This document shows positions 7,577-17,316 of a stretch of DNA of 34,377 nt, piece by piece. Made by a program: the position numbers and the translations under genes. The stretch comes from JAEUNX01 sp034004685 (GTDB lineage: Bacteria; Pseudomonadota; Gammaproteobacteria; Burkholderiales; Rhodocyclaceae): NCBI GenBank assembly GCA_034004685.1, contig JAVEWG010000039.1, forward strand, positions 1-34,377, read 5' to 3'. Positions within the stretch are counted from its first letter, which is position 1. Each line of letters begins with the position of its first letter. The notes beneath the pieces were generated by a model, which saw only the letters and a program-made list of their open reading frames with translations, did no database searches and was not told the origin of the DNA.

Positions 7577-8965
7577 CTAACGTCGGCTGCCGCGACTGAC
7601 CAGGGCGTCGGGGGTGAAGGTGAAGGGGGGGGCGCCCTCCGGCAGATTCTTGAAGCCCATGCCCGGGTCGCCCATGTGGTTGGCCAGGGAATACAGGCCG
7701 GAGCGCAGATCGTAGCCCCAGTAGGTGCGCACCAGGGGGGTCTGGCTGTCATAGAGCTGCACCGAGGCCAGGAACAGACCCTTGATCAGCCGGCCGGTGG
7801 CGTCGAAGCTGTCGCTCATGCCGCCGCCTCCCAGATCTTCATCGAAATAGAAAAGGCGCCGGGCGTAGCCGTGGCGCTTGCCTGGCTTGAGGCTGGCTTC
7901 CACCACCCAGACCCGGTGCAGCTCCCAGCGCGCATGATCCGGATTGAGGTGGCGCGGGGTGAGCAGTTGCTGGGCGGTGGCGTGGAAGGTGACGGCGTAG
8001 CTGTTGTAGGGGATGAACATTTCCCGCTTGCCCAGCAGCTTGAAGTCGAATAAGTCCATCGCCCCGTCGAACAGGTAGATGTCGTCGTAGGTGGTCACGC
8101 CCCCCTGGGAGGCGATGGGGGTGTCGTAGGCCACGTCCGGCGCCAGGCGGATGCGCCGGCTGGCGGCGTTGTAGGTCCAGGCCCGGCGGGGCTGCGTCAG
8201 TGGGTCCAGGGTGTCCAGATAAAGGGTGGCGTTGCCCACCACCATGGGGGGGCCGGTGAAGTTCCAGGTGGCCTGGGCCAGGAAGTTGCCATTCTTCTTG
8301 AGGGCGGTTTCGTCCCCTTTGGGATCGAACATGGGGGACTGCTGGTGGGCGTGGATCTCCCCGGAATTGACGGCCCGGCCGCTGGCATCCACGTACCAGT
8401 TGCGGCTGTTGAATTCATTGGCATGGCCGTTGTAGCGGGCCAGGTGGTTCCACATCACCTCGTGGCCGTTCCGGGGCAGGGGGAAGGGCACGCCGCCGTA
8501 GGCCCCCTCCAGGGCCAGGCCATCCTTGGCCAGCCGGGCGTTGGTAGCGTTTTTGCGGGTGGCCTCGAGTACCGCCGGGGGCATGGCGGTGCTGCGGTGG
8601 CTGGGGTAGATATCCATCCGGTAGGAGGGGTGGCGCTGGAGCAGGGCCTTGCTGGCTTCGCTGAGCTTGTCGGCGTAGTGCTCCATGTTGCCGGCGGTGA
8701 TGGAGAAAATGGGCTTCTCGCCGGCATAGGGGTCGGCCCACCGTCCGGAATTGGCCTGGTAGCCAGGCGGGCGGGTGGTAGCGGGCAGGCCGCCGGTGTA
8801 GGGGGGGATGGTCCCTTCCGGATTGCCCGTCGCGTCGGCCCCCACCGGGGTGAGCTGAGTTCCCAGGCGGGCAGCCTCGGCGGCCGTCACCGCAGCTTGG
8901 GCGCTGCCTACCAGCCCGGTGGTTAGGGTCAGGATCAAGAAGGTCTGGAGGGATGGGCGCAACAT
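7577..8965 (-). CDS. DUF1329-family exported protein
   Basis: A 462-residue protein with a Sec signal peptide (TFLILTLTTGLVGSAQA, cleavage likely after AQA near residue 25) and the DUF1329 signature near the start (AARLGTQLTPVGADATGNPE, then GTIPPYTGG). The remainder, rich in aromatic and Tyr-Asp segments, matches the family's LolA/LolB-like beta fold. DUF1329 proteins are usually encoded beside a DUF1302 protein and an RND-superfamily exporter, and are linked to lipid or hydrophobic substrate handling in the envelope; neither partner is present here. It starts 35 bases after the end of the GGDEF/EAL gene and may be co-transcribed with it. Its role is unknown. Confidence 0.85.
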   Translation of the reverse strand: MLRPSLQTFLILTLTTGLVGSAQAAVTAAEAARLGTQLTPVGADATGNPEGTIPPYTGGLPATTRPPGYQANSGRWADPYAGEKPIFSITAGNMEHYADKLSEASKALLQRHPSYRMDIYPSHRSTAMPPAVLEATRKNATNARLAKDGLALEGAYGGVPFPLPRNGHEVMWNHLARYNGHANEFNSRNWYVDASGRAVNSGEIHAHQQSPMFDPKGDETALKKNGNFLAQATWNFTGPPMVVGNATLYLDTLDPLTQPRRAWTYNAASRRIRLAPDVAYDTPIASQGGVTTYDDIYLFDGAMDLFDFKLLGKREMFIPYNSYAVTFHATAQQLLTPRHLNPDHARWELHRVWVVEASLKPGKRHGYARRLFYFDEDLGGGGMSDSFDATGRLIKGLFLASVQLYDSQTPLVRTYWGYDLRSGLYSLANHMGDPGMGFKNLPEGAPPFTFTPDALVSRGSRR

Positions 8966-9000
8966 GGTTGGGTCTTTCCGGGAAGGGGGCCGGCGCGGGT

Positions 9001-12000
9001 TCAGGCTGGGATTTCCAGGGGGCTGAGCAGCCTGGAGAGCTCCGGCGCCGGCATGGGGCGGCCCAGGTGGAAGCCCTGCGCCTCGTCGCAGCCGATTTCC
9101 TGCAGGATGGCCAGTTGTTCGGTGGTCTCAACCCCTTCGGCGATGACCCGCATTCCCAGGCTGTGGCCGAGGGTGACCACGGCGGTGGCGATGGCCCGGT
9201 CGTCCAGGTCGCGGATGAAGGATTGGTCGATCTTGAGGCGGTCGATGGGGAAGCGTTTGAGGTAGCTCAGGCTGGAATAGCCGGTGCCGAAATCATCCAC
9301 CGCCACGTGGATGCCCCGAGCCTTGAAGGCGTGGAGCACCTCCAGGACGGAATCCAGATCTCCCACCAGGAGGCTTTCGGTGATTTCGGCCTCCAGGCAG
9401 TCGCCGGTCAGGCCGGATGCAGCCAGGGCCTGATCCACCACCTGGATGAGATTGGGGGCGGCGAACTGGCGGGCCGAGAAATTCACCCCGACCCGTCCCG
9501 CGCAGACCCCCTGGTTGCGCCAGCGGACCACCTGGCGGCAGACTTCCCCCAGCACCCAGGCGCCGATGGGTTCGATCAGGCCTGATTCCTCGGCCACCGG
9601 GATGAACTGGCCGGGGGAGACAAAGCCCAGTTCCGGCTGTTTCCAGCGCAGCAGGGCCTCCACCCCGATCAGGCATTGATCGGCCACGGTGTATTGGGGC
9701 TGGTAGAACAGCACCAGTTCGCCCCCCTCGATGGCCCGGCGCAGGCTGCTCTCCAGCACCAGACGCTGGAACACCGCCTGGTTCATCTCCGCGTCGGCGA
9801 AGTGGTAGGTGTTGCGGCCCCGCTCCTTAGCCCGGTACATGGCCGTGTCGGCGGATTTCATCAGTTCGTCGAAGCTGCGGCCGTCCTTGGGGAAGAGGCT
9901 GATACCAACGCTGGGGGTGACGGTCAGGGTGTGGGCATCGATCCGCACGGGCTTGGCCACTTCCGTGAGCAGCTTCTGGGCCACGTGGGCGGCGGCGTCG
10001 GCGTCGGCATCGGGTAGCAGGAGCAGGAATTCGTCCCCCCCGAGGCGGCCCACCGTATCCATCTCCCGCAGGGCTGCGCGCATCCGGCGCGCCACTTCCA
10101 CCAGCAGGCGGTCGCCGATGGCGTGGCCCAGGGAGTCGTTGATGTTCTTGAAGTGATCCAGGTCCACGAACAGCAGCGCCATGGTGTGGCCGTCCCGGTG
10201 GGCGCTGGCCAGGCCCAGGTCGGCCCGGTCCCGCAGCAGCAGGCGGTTGGGCAGATCGGTCAGAGCGTCCCGGTAGGCCAGCTTGGTGATGCGGGCTTCA
10301 CTTTCCTTTTGCTGGGTGATGTCCCGGGACAGGCCCACGTAGTGGGTCAGGGTGCCATCCCCCTGGCGCACCGCCGAGATGGCGCTCAGGGAGGGGTACT
10401 GCTCGCCGTTCTTGCGCTGGTTCCACAGTTCACCCTGCCAGAAACCGTTCTCCCGCAAATTGCGCCAGAGCGTCCGGTAGTAGGTCTGGGTCTGGCGCCC
10501 CGAGCCCAGGATGCGGGGGTTCTTGCCCATCACTTCCGCGGGGGTGTAACCCGTCACCTGGCTGAAGGCGGGGTTGACCATCACGATGTTGGCGTCGGCA
10601 TCGGTGATGATGACCGCGTCCCGGCTGTTTTCGAAGACCATGGCCATCATCCGCAGATGCTCTTCCATGTCGTGGCGGGCAGTCATGTCCGCGGCGGTGG
10701 CCAGGATGCGCAGGGGGGCGCCGTCGGGCTGCTGCGCCACCACCGCGCCGCGCCGCTGGATCCAGATGAGCTTGCCGTCTGGGCGCAGGAATTTCTGTTC
10801 GGCGGAGAAGCGTCCATCTTTCCTGGCACTCAGCGCCTCCCGGACTATCTGGCGTTGCTCGGGCGTAGGGAAACAGTAGTCCAGGTAGGTCTTGATAGGC
10901 ATTTCCTGGGCCTGGGGCTCCAGACCCAGCATCCGGGCGTAGACCCCATCGAGGAGGACCCGGTCGTTGGTCACGTCCAGTTCATAGCATCCCAGGCCGG
11001 AAGCCTCCAGGGCCAGGCGTAGGCGTTCTTCCTGGTTGCGCAGGCGCTCTTCGGCGGCGCGGCGCAGCTGCTCCTGTTCCAGGTTCTGCAGGGCGTAGCT
11101 GATGTCCTCGCCGATCTCGTCGATCAAGGCCAGCATGTCCGGGTTGAAGTAGCCGGTTTCCATGGCCAGCAGGCCCAGTACCGCCACCGTCCTGCCGTCC
11201 TGTTTGATGGGCACCGCCGCCAGGGAGCCGGAACCGCACGCCTGGGTCCCTGGGGTAAACCCGGCAGCCTCGAAATTGGCGCCGCTGTCGTTGCTGAAGT
11301 GGCGCCGGCCTTCCCGGGCCACCCGGGCCGTCAAGGTCTGGGCCATGGGCGTTGCAGGGTCCAGGTCTATGGTCTGGAGGCGCTGGCGCAGTTCGTCGGT
11401 GACCCACTCCCCCGCCATGGCCCCCAGGATCAGGCGGTTGCCGGCCTGGTCCGCGTTGAAGATCCAGGCCGTGGAGACCCCTCCCGAGGCCACCGCCACC
11501 CGGCAGACTTCCTGGAACAGGGCCTCCTGGCCGGCGCTGTGGACAATGGCGTGGTTGATCTGGCTGAGGGTGGCGTAGAGCTTGGCCAGATGGTCGATCC
11601 GCTCCAGGTGGCGCTGGTCATCGGTGACATCCGCAACGATCAACACGAATCCCTCGATCTGGCCCTCCCCATCCCGCTCCGGGGCCATCACCACCTTGAC
11701 CCACACCACGGATCCATCCGGGAGGATCGACCGGAAGAGCAGCTTCACGCCCTCGCCGCTCCGGGCTGCGGCCCTGAAGGCGGCATCGACCCGCGGCCGG
11801 TCCTCCGGATGGGTGTGGTTGCTGACCCAGGCGACCCCTTCCCGGGCGATGGCCTCCTTGGACATGCCCACGATCTCGCCCAGCCGGTCGTTGCAAAACA
11901 CCACCCGGGACTGCTTGTCCATGCGCAGGATGCCCACCGGCGCCGCCTGGGCCAGGCTGGCGTAGCGCCGCTCCCGCTCCTCCAGGGCCCGCATTCGATC

Positions 12001-13334
12001 CCGGTCGGCGGTCTGGTCGCGGAACACCAGCACCACCCCCTGGATCTCCCCGTCCNNNNNNNNNNNNNNNNNNNNNNNNNNNNNNNNNNNNNNNNNNNNN
12101 NNNNNNNNNNNNNNNNNNNNNNNNNNNNNNNNNNNNNNNNNNNNNNNNNNNNNNNGATGCCCACCGGCGCCGCCTGGGCCAGGCTGGCGTAGCGCCGCTC
12201 CCGCTCCTCCAGGGCCCGCATTCGATCCCGGTCGGCGGTCTGGTCGCGGAACACCAGCACCACCCCCTGGATCTCCCCGTCCTCCCCCAGGCGGATCGGC
12301 GCGCCGCTGTCGGCGATGGGCCGCTCCTCCCCGTCCCGGGTCACCAGCAGGGTATGGTTGGCCAGGCCCACCACGACCCCGTGGCGCAGCACTTCCGTTA
12401 CCGGGCTTTGCACTTCCCGGCGGGTGCTCTCGTTGATGATGTGGAAGACCTCCCGCACCGGTTTGCCCCGGGCCTCGGCCTCCGGCCAGCCGGTGAGGGT
12501 TTCCGCCACCGGATTGAGCATGACCACCAGGCCGCTGGCGTCGGTGACGATCACCCCGTCGCCGATGCTGCGCAGGGTCACCCGCAGATTTTCCTCGTTG
12601 TGGGCCAGGGCGGCGTTGTTGGCTTGGAGTTCCTTGACCAGGGATTCCAGGGCGGCGGCCATGCGATTGAATCCGGCTACCGACTGGCGCAGTTCGGGGC
12701 TACCCCGCAGGGGCAGGCGGACCGAAAAATCCCCCTCGCTCAAGGCGCGGCTACCCTTGGCCAGGGTGCCCAGGGGCCTGAGTCCGCTTTGTAACACCAG
12801 CCACACCCCCAGGGTTACCAGGCCTAGCAGCCAGCCCAGGATTCCCAGTTGCCGGACGACCCGCTCCCAGGCGTGATTGATGGTCGGTATCGGGGTCAGG
12901 GCCAGGGTCAGGATGCCGTGATAGGTGTCATTGATGAAAACCGGCTGGGTGCCCTCCAGTTCCGAGGTGCCGCACCAGCGGGCAAACCACTGCGGGGCGC
13001 GGAGCTCCACCGGGCTGGTCTGGGTGTATTCGGCCGAGTCGGACACGTCCCGGAAGCCGATCCGCACCACCGAGGGCTCGCGCCGGACCTGGCTCAGGGC
13101 CTGGCTCAAACGCTCGGGATCATGGGTGTTCATGGCCGGCGCCAGGGCGTAGCTGAGGATCTCAGCCTGCTGGTCGAATTCCCGTGCCAGGTCCGCCCGG
13201 GCGTCCTGGGTGGCGTGGTGGGCCGAAAGGGCCACGGCCCCGGCGGCCGCCAGAATCACGATGAGGCCGATCACCAGCAACAGCCGCTGGACGAGGCCAA
13301 CCCGCTCCCACAGACGGACTGCCCCTTCAGCCAT
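9001..13334 (-). CDS. Membrane PAS/GAF sensor with GGDEF and EAL domains (interrupted by an assembly gap)
   Basis: A c-di-GMP sensor enzyme, split in the sequence by 100 N. Removing the gap and one duplicate 127-base flank (227 bases) puts both halves in one frame and gives 1368 residues. Predicted order: TM helix about 14-36, periplasmic region, TM helix about 163-182, HAMP about 183-235, PAS about 245-365, PAS about 378-495, GAF about 500-680, PAS about 690-808, PAS about 815-935, GGDEF, then EAL to the end. The synthase motif GGDEF is intact at 1023-1027, with an inhibitory I-site RxxD (REMD, 1014-1017). The phosphodiesterase domain keeps EAL (1150-1152) and DDFGTGYSSL. Both activities are therefore possible. 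I chose the ATG at 13334 rather than an upstream TTG at 13481, because the hydrophobic helix follows directly and the TTG has no ribosome site. Confidence 0.85.
11929..12282. other. Scaffold gap (100 N) flanked by identical 127-base copies
   Basis: Bases 11929-12055 and 12156-12282 are identical, each beginning GATGCCCACCGGCGCC and ending CTCCCCGTCC, on either side of 100 N (12056-12155). A shared end of exactly 127 bases is what two contigs from a k=127 de Bruijn assembly would show, and collapsing the duplicate restores the reading frame. The gap therefore most likely hides no sequence, and the true chromosome is 227 bases shorter here. Confidence 0.88.
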
Positions 13335-13500
13335 GCCCGGCTTGCCCTTCAGCCCGGCCGTCCCGGGCCGGCGCCTTGCACCCCGCCATCCTCGCTCCCT
13401 TTCATGAGTCCCTGTTCTTTTCCCGGGGCATGGCGGCCATGCCTCGGAAAAACCGCAAGCCCGAAATGGGTTACGGCTCAAAGGAGCGAAACGTTAACGC

Positions 13501-13516
13501 TATTACCAAGGTAATA
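13501..13516. promoter_or_regulatory. Palindrome upstream of the GGDEF/EAL sensor gene
   Basis: TATTACC-AA-GGTAATA is a 7-base inverted repeat with a 2-base spacer, about 170 bases upstream of the sensor's ATG, in the otherwise empty AT-richer stretch 13335-13614 downstream of dinB. CGTTAACG lies next to it. It could be an operator for the sensor gene. No matching regulator is encoded nearby. Confidence 0.35.
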
Positions 13517-13614
13517 CGAGAAAAAAAAGCGCGGATTCGAGAAAAATCACCCAGTCAGGAACAAATACCTGGTTTGCCAAGGGATTTTGTTGTGACAGGG
13601 GGCCGGGCGGCGTC

Positions 13615-14775
13615 TCAGAAGGGCAGCGCCCCCTGGATGGCCCGGGGTGCAACAGTCTCGGTCGGTGGATCCTGAAGCCGGGACAGGCTCCCAGCCCGCA
13701 CCCCCAGAAGGCGCAGGCGGCGGGTCAGGGGGATGCGCTTGAGGCACTGGCCGGCGGCCTGGCGGATGGCGGTGGGGCTGTCGATGGGCTCGGGCAGGGT
13801 CAGATCCCGGGTCACCGTGCGGAAATCGTCGAAGCGCAGCTTGAGGCCGATGGTGCGGGCCCGGTAGCCCTTGCGCTGGAGGTCGGCGGCTACCCGCTCG
13901 CACAGGGCGGTGAACTGGGCGGTGAGGATCGGGCGGTCATCCCGGGGGTGGAGATCCCGCTCGAAGGTGGTCTCCCGGCTCACCGACCTGGGTTCGGAAT
14001 GGGTCACCACCGGCCGCTCGTCCTCCCCCCGGGCCACCCGCTGCAGCCACTGGCCGTAGCTGGAGCCGAAGGCCTCCACCAGGGTGGCCGGATCGGCCCG
14101 GGCCAGCTCGCCGATGGCCTGAATGCCCAGGGCCGCCAGCCGTTGCCCGGCCCTGGGGCCGATGCCGTTGACCTTGCCCACCGGCAGGGGCCAGATCCGG
14201 CGGGGGACATCTTCCATCCCGAGCAGGGTCAGGCCGTCGGGCTTGTCCAGGTCGGAAGCAATCTTGGACAACAGCTTGTTGGGGGTAATACCGATGGAAC
14301 ATGTGAGCCCGGTGGCGGCCAGGACCGCGGCCTTGAGGCGGCGCCCCAGGGTGGGGGAATCCTCCGGTAGATCGGTGAGGTCGATGTAGATCTCGTCGAT
14401 GCCCCGGTCTTCGATCCTGGGGGCGATGGCCGCCACCGCCGCCTTGAAGAGGCGGGAATAGTGGCGGTAGGCGTCGAAATCCACCGGCAGCAGGATGGCG
14501 TCGGGGGCCAGCCGGGCGGCCTTCATGAGCCCCATGGCGGAAAACACCCCCAGGGCCCGGGCTTCGTAGGTGGAGGTGGTGATGACCCCCCGGCCGGCGT
14601 AGTCCCGCAGCCGGGCAAAGCGGTGGCTACCGTCCGCTTGCCGCACCGGTTGATCCACCCGCCGGCCGCCGATCACCACCGGCAGGCCCTTCAGTTCCGG
14701 GTAGCGCAGCAGTTCCACGGACGCATAGAAGGCGTCCATGTCCAGGTGGGCGATGCGGCGGGCGGGGACGTCCAC
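13615..14775 (-). CDS. dinB: Y-family DNA polymerase, DinB/Pol IV-like
   Basis: A translesion polymerase for error-prone bypass. The palm begins with the metal-binding HLDMDAFYASVE motif, and the second acidic pair lies in RGIDEIYIDLTD. The little finger follows (VSRETTFERDL), and the C-terminus QGALPF fits the beta-clamp-binding motif QxxLxF. Two oddities: a roughly 20-residue insertion after VVIGG compared with E. coli Pol IV, and Gly-Ile in place of the usual Ser-Leu/Ile before the catalytic Asp-Glu. The frame extends upstream to an ATG at 14853 inside yjdM, but a GTG at 14775 gives the usual short lead of nine residues before HLDMDAF and avoids the overlap, yielding 386 residues. It probably shares a transcript with yjdM, 20 bases upstream. 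Confidence 0.85.
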   Translation of the reverse strand: MDVPARRIAHLDMDAFYASVELLRYPELKGLPVVIGGRRVDQPVRQADGSHRFARLRDYAGRGVITTSTYEARALGVFSAMGLMKAARLAPDAILLPVDFDAYRHYSRLFKAAVAAIAPRIEDRGIDEIYIDLTDLPEDSPTLGRRLKAAVLAATGLTCSIGITPNKLLSKIASDLDKPDGLTLLGMEDVPRRIWPLPVGKVNGIGPRAGQRLAALGIQAIGELARADPATLVEAFGSSYGQWLQRVARGEDERPVVTHSEPRSVSRETTFERDLHPRDDRPILTAQFTALCERVAADLQRKGYRARTIGLKLRFDDFRTVTRDLTLPEPIDSPTAIRQAAGQCLKRIPLTRRLRLLGVRAGSLSRLQDPPTETVAPRAIQGALPF

Positions 14776-14795
14776 GGCGGGGTGGGCGCGGGCCC

Positions 14796-15134
14796 TCAGA
14801 CTTTCTTCAGGAAGCAGGCCTTGAGCATGAAGTTGCCGGCGTCCATCCTGCAATCCACTTCGTGGTCGCCGCTGCCTACCAGGCGGATGCTCTTGACCTT
14901 GCTGCCCTGCTTGAGGGTGATGGAGGAGCCCTTGACCTTGAGATCCTTCACCAGCACCACCGCGTCCCCATCAGCGAGCAGGTTGCCGTTGGCGTCCCGC
15001 ACTTCCCGGCCGCCCTCCTCGTCGCTGGCGGCGGCCTGGGGCCATTCGAAGCCGCAGTCGGCGCAGATGTATTGATCCCCGTCGGGGTAGGTGTTCTCCA
15101 GGGTGCATTGGGGGCAGGCGGGGAAGGCGGACAT
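14796..15134 (-). CDS. yjdM: Zinc-ribbon protein YjdM (PhnA family)
   Basis: A 112-residue protein with an N-terminal zinc ribbon (CPQC near residue 8 and CADC near residue 34) and the conserved C-terminal PhnA domain (DGDAVVLVKDLKVKGSS, then LKQGSKVKSIRLV). Members were once called alkylphosphonate utilisation protein PhnA, but the family has no demonstrated role in the C-P lyase pathway and its function is not settled. It lies immediately upstream of dinB on the same strand. The length is standard for the family. Confidence 0.88.
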   Translation of the reverse strand: MSAFPACPQCTLENTYPDGDQYICADCGFEWPQAAASDEEGGREVRDANGNLLADGDAVVLVKDLKVKGSSITLKQGSKVKSIRLVGSGDHEVDCRMDAGNFMLKACFLKKV

Positions 15135-15202
15135 GGCGATGGACCGGGGTGTTTGCTTGGGCGGCTAGGGTAGCCAGGGCAGCGCTCCGCCGCAATCCGG
15201 TG

Positions 15203-15254
15203 TGGCGCCGGCGCCAGTCAGCCTGGCGGGCTGAAGCCCGCCCTAAAGGCGCCA
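15203..15254 (-). terminator. Nested hairpin downstream of the chemoreceptor gene (possible REP-like element)
   Basis: A perfect stem GGCGGGCT-GA-AGCCCGCC (15225-15242) is enclosed by outer arms TGGCGCC (15203-15209) and GGCGCCA (15248-15254). On the minus strand it follows the chemoreceptor stop by about 14 bases. It lacks a clear U tract, so it may act as a terminator, an mRNA 3' stabiliser or a dispersed GGGCGGGCTTCAGCCCGCC-type palindrome. Confidence 0.45.
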
Positions 15255-15267
15255 CGATTCCCGGTGC

Positions 15268-17316
15268 TCAGGAAAACATCTCCACCGCTTGCCGGGCTCC
15301 GCCGCCCTGGCCTGGCAAGCGGAAGCGGGAGACCGAGGCCCGCAGGGTTTCCGAGAGGCTGGAGAGGGCTTCGGCGGAATGGGCGGTCTTGCGGATGGCC
15401 TCGTGGGTCTGGTGGGTCACCTGGGTGATGTGGCCGGCCCGGGTGTCGATGCCGTGGGCATCGCTGCGCTGGGCGGCCAGGGCGGCGCAGATTTCCCGGG
15501 CGGCCTGGGCGCTCTGGGCCACGTCGGCCCGGGCCGCGACGATGGCTGTAGCCGCCTGATCCGCCAAGGCGGCGGTCTGGCGGGCGTCGCCGGCCTGGCG
15601 GCGGATGTCCTGGGCCGCCGCGCTGGTGACTTCGGCCATATGCTGGATGCTGCGCTCGATCTCCCGGGCGGAGCTGCCGGTGCGGTCGGCCAGCTTCCTC
15701 ACCTCGTTGGCCACCACCGCGAAGCCCCGGCCCGCCTCCCCGGCCCGGGCGGCCTCAATGGCGGCATTGAGGGCCAGCAGATTGGTTTGCTCGGTGATGT
15801 CGGAAATCAGGGCCACGACCTTGCTCACCTCCCGGGACAGTTCTTCCAGCTTCCCCAGCCCATCGGCGGTGGCGGCCACCTGGCGGGCCAGCCCTTCGAT
15901 CCGCTGGCGGGCCTGGCCGATCACTTCTTCCCCGGCCTGGGCAGAGCGGTCGGCGGCGGCGGCCAGGGCCTCGGCCTGTTCGGCCGAGGCGGCGATGCCG
16001 GCGGTGGCCTGGCTGAGGTTCTGGATCCGGCTGGCGATTTCGCCGGCGGCGGCGATCTGGTCGGCGCTGGCCGCCTCCATCCCGGCGGCGCCGCCGGCCA
16101 TCAGGCCCGCGCTGCTGGAAACCGCGTGGGCATTGTCGGCCATGGCGGCGATGATGCCCCGCAGGGAATCTGCGATATGGTCCAGCAGGGTGGCCATCTG
16201 GCCCAGCTCGTCCTGGCCGGCGGGGGCGCCGCCGGGGGTCAGGTCGCCCCGGGCGATCTTGGCGGCCCGTTCGGTGAGGTCGGCCACGGTACGCCGGATC
16301 GCCCGATACACCACCAGGAATATCAGGATCGCCAGCACCAGGGGGATGCCCGCCAGCAGGGCCGAGCCGGCGATGCGCCGCCATTCTTCGGCGCGGCGCC
16401 GGGCGATTTCATCGCTGGCGACCCGGGGCAGGGCTTCGCCGAGGGCGTCCAGGCTGGCCGCCGCCGGAGCGAAGGCGCGGGTGATCTCTTCCTGGCCAAA
16501 GGCCACATTGGAGAGCACCGCCCCGGAAACCAGCACCGAAGCCAGCTCCACGTCCTGGGTGAGTTGCTCCAGAAGGGGCTGGAGGCTGGCCTGGGCGGCG
16601 GGGAGCAGGGGGGCGATGGCCGCCAGGCTCTCCCGCAGGCTGCCCTCGGTGCGCTGGGCCAGGGTGCCGGCGGCGGCCAGCAGGGGACGCTGGCGTTCCG
16701 GCAGGGCGCCGGCGGCGCTGGCCTGGGCGGCCAGGGCCTGGGCCAGCTGGAGCTGTTCCAGCAGCACCGGCAGCTGGCGGGTCTGGGCCAGGCCCAGGTA
16801 ATGGGCGGCCAGGTCGCTATCGCTCACCAGGCCGTGGCGGTCTCCCAGCCGACGCAGGGCGCTCACCACCGCCTCGGCATGGTGGTTCATGGTTTCCAGC
16901 TGGCGCTGGGCGGCGCGCACGCTGGTGGCGGGGGTGAAATCCAGGATCTCGGCCAGCTCGGCCGAAGGCGCGGTGGCGTCATCAGAGTCGGCAGGTTCCC
17001 GCAACAGGGCCTCGCCGGTTCCCCGGGTGGCCGCCAGACGCTGGTGGGCGGCGTCCAGGGCCGGGCTGGGCTCGCCCTCGCCGGCGCCGGCCACCAGCAG
17101 GGCCTGGCGGAATTCCCCCAGGGCCCGGAGGTGGTCGAAGGCCGGCGCCAGGGCGGCCTGGCCCCGGGCCTGGCGATCCAGGTGGGCCAGGACCGCCAGG
17201 TGGTCCCCCACGATCTGCCCCAGCAGGGCCACTACGGCCACCAGGGCCACCGCGCCGATGAGGGCGAACTTGCCGCGAAAACCCAGGCGGGCCAGCAGAT
17301 TGAAGGATGGGTTCAT
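15268..17316 (-). CDS. Methyl-accepting chemotaxis protein
   Basis: A 682-residue transmembrane chemoreceptor. Predicted layout: TM1 about 16-34, a helical periplasmic sensing region of about 280 residues, TM2 about 316-337, HAMP about 338-390 and a cytoplasmic coiled-coil signalling domain. The highly conserved hairpin tip that binds CheA/CheW (ITEQTNLLALNAAIEAARAG, then RGFAVVANEVRKLADRT) is at about 507-546. The ligand is not identifiable, and no CheBR pentapeptide tail is seen. The start is fixed by an ATGA overlap with the upstream EAL/GGDEF gene (ATG 17316, TGA ending at 17313) and a GGAGG ribosome site 7 bases before it. An earlier in-frame ATG at 17358 would overlap that gene by 46 bases and is less likely. 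Confidence 0.93.
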   Translation of the reverse strand: MNPSFNLLARLGFRGKFALIGAVALVAVVALLGQIVGDHLAVLAHLDRQARGQAALAPAFDHLRALGEFRQALLVAGAGEGEPSPALDAAHQRLAATRGTGEALLREPADSDDATAPSAELAEILDFTPATSVRAAQRQLETMNHHAEAVVSALRRLGDRHGLVSDSDLAAHYLGLAQTRQLPVLLEQLQLAQALAAQASAAGALPERQRPLLAAAGTLAQRTEGSLRESLAAIAPLLPAAQASLQPLLEQLTQDVELASVLVSGAVLSNVAFGQEEITRAFAPAAASLDALGEALPRVASDEIARRRAEEWRRIAGSALLAGIPLVLAILIFLVVYRAIRRTVADLTERAAKIARGDLTPGGAPAGQDELGQMATLLDHIADSLRGIIAAMADNAHAVSSSAGLMAGGAAGMEAASADQIAAAGEIASRIQNLSQATAGIAASAEQAEALAAAADRSAQAGEEVIGQARQRIEGLARQVAATADGLGKLEELSREVSKVVALISDITEQTNLLALNAAIEAARAGEAGRGFAVVANEVRKLADRTGSSAREIERSIQHMAEVTSAAAQDIRRQAGDARQTAALADQAATAIVAARADVAQSAQAAREICAALAAQRSDAHGIDTRAGHITQVTHQTHEAIRKTAHSAEALSSLSETLRASVSRFRLPGQGGGARQAVEMFS

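Noticed and set aside
11929..12282. A biological tandem duplication of 127 bases within the sensor gene
   Set aside because: The copies abut the N run exactly, have a typical assembly k-mer length, and collapsing them restores the frame; an assembly overlap is simpler.
13335..13481. A 49-codon N-terminal extension of the sensor protein from a TTG
   Set aside because: The extension lacks a ribosome site and is Arg/Gly-rich filler; the ATG at 13334 is followed directly by the first membrane helix.
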